From: UBA1845 sp002338715
GTDB taxonomy: Bacteria; Planctomycetota; Phycisphaerae; UBA1845
Direction: 5' to 3'
Length of the DNA stretch: 64,000 bases
NCBI GenBank assembly: GCA_035344155.1
Contig: DAORAL010000013.1
Location: forward strand, 1 to 64,000
Under the pieces are notes generated by a model that was given only the letters and a program-made list of their open reading frames with translations, was not told where the DNA came from and ran no database searches. Below are positions 60,679-64,000 of the stretch, piece after piece. Within the stretch, counting starts at the first letter, position 1. Each line of letters opens with the position of its first letter. Position numbers and translations under genes: made by a program.

Positions 60679-63015
60679 ATGCAAAACGAATCCACCTCAG
60701 CCAGCCGTTCATTCAATCCGATCCGCGCTCTCTATGATCTGATCAGCAGCGTATGGTTCGGCATCTTCTTGATGTTCCTGCTCTTTGTGTACATGAGCAT
60801 CGCGTCGGCGGGCATCCTCCACCCGCTGGACTACAACAAGCCGTTCGGCACGTGGACGCGCTGGATCGTTCGCGAGTACTTCAACAAGACGGAAATGGAA
60901 GTCTTCGCGTGGTGGCCCTTTACGTTGCTGATGGGTTTGTTCACGCTCAACATGATCGTCGTGACGCTGCGTCGAATTCGCCTGACGGTCTTGAACCTCG
61001 GCGTCTGGCTGATCCACGGCGGCATCGTCATTCTCACGCTCGGCAGCGTTTATTACTTCCACAACAAGCTCGAAGGCGACACGCCGGTTTTTCGCCGGAG
61101 CATCGTGATCGACGTTCCCGGTGCGGCTGCTCCGAGTCGCCTGGTGGTTCGCCCACAGAACAACGTCTTCGTCCTCGGCGATGGCGGCGAATATGGCTTT
61201 GCAATTTCGAGCATCAATCCGAATTGGCCGCTGTTAAGCGGTGAAGACAAAGGCAAGACCGCGTGCAGCGTTAACGTGGCCGTCACCACCCCGACGCAAT
61301 CGTTCATCCGCCAGATGCTCATCGGTTATCCGCAGTACACCGAAGACATCATCCCGGGCAAAGGTCGCGCGGTGAAATCGACCGGTAAGAAGCTGCTCGA
61401 TGAATCGATCGACCTTGCTTTTGTTTACGAACCGCAGACGAAGTACTACATCGCAGATTCTGCCGCCCTCTATGTGCGCAGGGTCGGTGAATCAGAATGG
61501 GTGGAGCGCCCGATCGAGGGCCTTCCGCATTATGCCGATCGCATCGCACAACGAAGCGATGTCTGGGTCAGTCGCGACGGTGTCGACATCAATCCCAAAC
61601 CGCTCGATATTTCCGTTCCCAAAGTCGCGGAAAACGATCCGCTCGGTGATCTGGGGGTTCACGTCACCGGCCGCCTGCACTACTCGACCGGCGACAAAAC
61701 CGAATGGGTGCCCAACGGCAAGAACCTCAACCCGATGATGAAGGTCACCTTCGACGGCGGCGGACACGAAACGCAGTTTTCCATGTTCGCGTTCAATCCA
61801 AAGTTGGGCGAAGTTGACCCGACGATGGTGGCCTTTCACTGGGCGGAAAACGAGCAGCAACGTTTGGGTTTCGGACGAACCACGGGCAACATGCTTTCAA
61901 TCCGCGTGCCGGAGCAGGACAAAACCGTCCGGCTGTCGGTGGATGCGGCCAACACCCTCGACGAAAACGAGAACCTGGAATTCACAAAGATCGAAGACAC
62001 CGATTGGTCGTACCGCCTCAAATCGTTTCATCGCTCGTTCCCGATGGGTAATGGACGACGCGTGCCGATCGTGGTGGTCGAACTCAAATCCGGCGATCGA
62101 ACGATCAAGCGCTGGGTCACCGATGATCCCACCCGCGCTCAGGACATGACGGGCAGTCAGCAGTTTGGTCCTCCCGACCCAGCCGTCGAAGTCACGTTCA
62201 ACCCCGGCGCGCTGGTCACACTCGTTGCCGGTCCCAATCCGGAAAACATCGAAGTCTTTGTCGGTAGCGCAGATGATCGCCGCCCCGTGCAGGTCGGCCA
62301 AACGATCGACCTCGGCTCGGGCATTCGCATGAAGATTCTCGAAAGCATTTCCCACGCGCAGCCCGAGACGCGCCCGGTGCTCATCGCCAAGCAGGATCGC
62401 GATCCAAAAGCCGGCAACGTGTTTTCCCGTATCAAACTCGAACTGAACTCGGGCAACTGGAGCACCACCAAGTGGCTGCCCTATCACCGCTATCCATTTG
62501 CCAATGAACAATACGCCGTGCCCGGCCGCTTCGTGTATCGCCCGACCCGATGCCTTTTGCCCGATGGGACGCAGGTCGAACTGTTGTTCTCGCGAAGGAG
62601 CGAAATGCTTCCGGCACCGTTGGCGCTGGATGACTTTGAACTCAAAGTGCACACCGGCGGATTCGTTTCCGGTAACACGGCCAGCGTTCGCGACTTCGTC
62701 AGTATCCTGCGTCCGTTTAAGAACGGTGAATGGCAGGCGCCGATCACAACGAGCCTCAACAAGCCGGCAGAATTTGCGGACCTGTATTACTTCCAAGCCG
62801 AATGGGATCCGGGCGAAATGGCCTTCACCGGATTGGGCGTGGGCAATCGCGATGGCGTGTACATTCAGTTGCTTGGGACGTGTATCGCGGTTTTCGGTAT
62901 GATCTACGTCTTCTACATCAAGCCCGTAATCAAACGCCGTCGCCAGCAGGCGGTGTGGGCTGAAGTTGAGCAGAACAAGAAGTTGGCGGCTTCCAAGGAA
63001 GCGGTGGCCGTCTGA
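60679..63015 (+). CDS. resB: ResB/Ccs1-like cytochrome c maturation protein
   Basis: About 778 aa, longer than usual ResB (450-550). N-terminal membrane helices at about 25-50, 75-95 and 105-130 contain LGVWLIHGGIVILTLGSVYY with the conserved His of the heme pathway. A large periplasmic region of about 570 residues follows, then a last helix near 735-755 (YIQLLGTCIAVFGMIYVFYI). In system II, ResB and CcsA deliver heme to CxxCH sites. ATG 60679 is chosen. The CcsA-like gene starts 79 nt later. Confidence 0.85.
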   Translation: MQNESTSASRSFNPIRALYDLISSVWFGIFLMFLLFVYMSIASAGILHPLDYNKPFGTWTRWIVREYFNKTEMEVFAWWPFTLLMGLFTLNMIVVTLRRIRLTVLNLGVWLIHGGIVILTLGSVYYFHNKLEGDTPVFRRSIVIDVPGAAAPSRLVVRPQNNVFVLGDGGEYGFAISSINPNWPLLSGEDKGKTACSVNVAVTTPTQSFIRQMLIGYPQYTEDIIPGKGRAVKSTGKKLLDESIDLAFVYEPQTKYYIADSAALYVRRVGESEWVERPIEGLPHYADRIAQRSDVWVSRDGVDINPKPLDISVPKVAENDPLGDLGVHVTGRLHYSTGDKTEWVPNGKNLNPMMKVTFDGGGHETQFSMFAFNPKLGEVDPTMVAFHWAENEQQRLGFGRTTGNMLSIRVPEQDKTVRLSVDAANTLDENENLEFTKIEDTDWSYRLKSFHRSFPMGNGRRVPIVVVELKSGDRTIKRWVTDDPTRAQDMTGSQQFGPPDPAVEVTFNPGALVTLVAGPNPENIEVFVGSADDRRPVQVGQTIDLGSGIRMKILESISHAQPETRPVLIAKQDRDPKAGNVFSRIKLELNSGNWSTTKWLPYHRYPFANEQYAVPGRFVYRPTRCLLPDGTQVELLFSRRSEMLPAPLALDDFELKVHTGGFVSGNTASVRDFVSILRPFKNGEWQAPITTSLNKPAEFADLYYFQAEWDPGEMAFTGLGVGNRDGVYIQLLGTCIAVFGMIYVFYIKPVIKRRRQQAVWAEVEQNKKLAASKEAVAV

Positions 63016-63093
63016 TCTAAGATTGGATTCACTTGTAGCCGATGATCGCACGCCGCCCGTGTCGCTCGTCGCGCAAGAGGCATTGAGACAACC

Positions 63094-64000
63094 ATGAATC
63101 GCAAAATGCTTGTACGTTCTGGAGATGTTGTCCTTATCGCGCTCATCGCGTATTTCGCGTGGGGCAAATACCAGAACCGCGCCCCGAGCGTTCAACCAAG
63201 TGAGTTTGAGGCCAACGTCGATCTTCAGCCGCTGCGCAACCTGGCAATTCAGGATGTCGGGCGCATCAAGTCATTCGATTCGTTCGCCCGCGGACGGATG
63301 CGCACCATCGCCGGGCCATATGACGTCGACGGTCATGAGCCGGTCTATGCGTATCTCGACTTGATGCTCGATCCGGCGAAATATCAGAACAAAGATATCA
63401 TCTACGTCAAACGCGCCATTCGTCCCGACTTAGCGCGGGCGATGGAAGAATCCAACATCGATCCCAATGACATCAAGAATTTCGTCAAGAGCGGGTTGAT
63501 GGCCCCCGGGATGTATTGGCTGCAGCCGATGCAGAACCAGTTGAACAAACTGGAACAGGACGTCATCCGCACGCAGAAATTCGTCAACATGATCAACTGG
63601 GCGATGGGAACGGCTGACGCCCACCGACTCTCCAGCAACTTTGCGATCATTCCGTCGCCGACCGGCAACGACAAGACACCATGGCTCACCGGTGAACAGC
63701 TTTGGGGCATGGGATTCATGCAGGACGGTCACGACCACGGTCAAGCCAACATGGGCGTTCCCGGTCTCGACCCGAAACTCGGCGCTGAATTGACGGCTGA
63801 CTGGAACAAACTCGTCGAAACCTGGCGGGCCCAGGATGCCGCGGGTGCGACGGCTGCGATCGCGTCACTCGCGAACAATCTCAAGCTGGTCAATCCGGAA
63901 CTTTATCCCGATGTCAGCAAGCTGAATCTCGAAAGCTGGTATTTCAAGATGAAGGCCTTCGTGTGGGTGTGGGTTGTCTACGCCCTCGCCGCGATCCCGT
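63094..64000 (+). CDS. ccsA: CcsA/ResC-like cytochrome c maturation protein, truncated by the window end
   Basis: 302 codons visible, open at the edge. It begins MNRKMLVRSGDVVLIALIAY with one membrane helix, followed by a soluble, probably periplasmic region of about 250 residues (QPLRNLAIQDVGRIKSFDSF, YWLQPMQNQLNKLEQDV). A second hydrophobic helix begins at the end (FVWVWVVYALAAIP). The heme-handling WWD motif of CcsA is not yet reached. The name rests mainly on the ResB partner directly upstream. Confidence 0.65.
   Translation, partial: MNRKMLVRSGDVVLIALIAYFAWGKYQNRAPSVQPSEFEANVDLQPLRNLAIQDVGRIKSFDSFARGRMRTIAGPYDVDGHEPVYAYLDLMLDPAKYQNKDIIYVKRAIRPDLARAMEESNIDPNDIKNFVKSGLMAPGMYWLQPMQNQLNKLEQDVIRTQKFVNMINWAMGTADAHRLSSNFAIIPSPTGNDKTPWLTGEQLWGMGFMQDGHDHGQANMGVPGLDPKLGAELTADWNKLVETWRAQDAAGATAAIASLANNLKLVNPELYPDVSKLNLESWYFKMKAFVWVWVVYALAAIP

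Overview
The window looks like a chromosomal stretch from an uncultured Planctomycetota bacterium, perhaps Phycisphaerae-like. The lineage is inferred from protein flavour and was not searched. Supporting signs are CxxC zinc-ribbon membrane proteins, an FHA-GAF-SpoIIE phosphatase, a membrane-tethered MerR-like HTH protein, an Lgt with a coiled-coil insertion, a large multiheme cytochrome c, ResB/CcsA cytochrome c maturation, many TTG/GTG starts and weak Shine-Dalgarno sites. RND efflux, an OmpA lipoprotein and Lgt imply an outer membrane. A run of ten Ns (22436-22445) marks a scaffold join, so this is a draft assembly.

Layout. 1-12.5 kb: a broken gene remnant, then a minus-strand run of a zinc-ribbon membrane protein, a small unknown, a beta-propeller lipoprotein, a membrane-anchored pseudokinase, pyruvate dehydrogenase E1 (aceE), a PLP lyase, dtd, a WYL regulator, a membrane protein and a TIM-barrel isomerase. 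12.7-20.7 kb: an acyl-CoA dehydrogenase-like protein, MazG-like, FHA-GAF-SpoIIE, DAHP synthase and serS (minus strand), a divergent metallo-beta-lactamase-fold protein and an HtrA-type protease. 20.9-24 kb: a probable octaheme cytochrome c split by the gap. 24.4-26 kb: two YbjQ-like proteins and a PrsW-like membrane protease. 26-29.7 kb: a signalling locus of HTH-receiver protein, soluble HDOD/GAF histidine kinase and degenerate receiver. 29.9-38.6 kb: mnmG, an EamA transporter, dacB, tRNA-Asp, a HEAT-repeat protein, lgt and panC. 38.7-42.5 kb: ECF sigma factor, putative anti-sigma factor, a secretin/STN-like protein and accA. 42.9-50.3 kb: an RND pump with adaptor, a REP-associated transposase flanked by its REP palindromes, a YceH-like protein and a CpaE-like ATPase. 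50.5-57.3 kb: gap-pgk-rpe, accD, two lipoproteins and a crotonase. 57.4-64 kb: a membrane protein, the tethered HTH protein, an OmpA lipoprotein, and a ResB/CcsA pair that runs off the end.

Themes. Central metabolism (aceE, gap, pgk, rpe, accA, accD, aroF, panC) is scattered among envelope and signalling genes. ResB/CcsA would attach heme to proteins such as the multiheme cytochrome. Two families of small palindromic repeats occupy intergenic space: a GTAG-headed REP with its RAYT transposase, and ATTCCC-N8-GGGAAT hairpins that belong to a longer dispersed element. No CRISPR array, prophage, integrase or classical defence island was seen. The least ordinary items are the REP/RAYT unit, the dispersed ATTCCC element, the anchored pseudokinase, the octaheme cytochrome with a coiled-coil stalk, the sigma/anti-sigma/STN trio and the membrane-tethered HTH protein.
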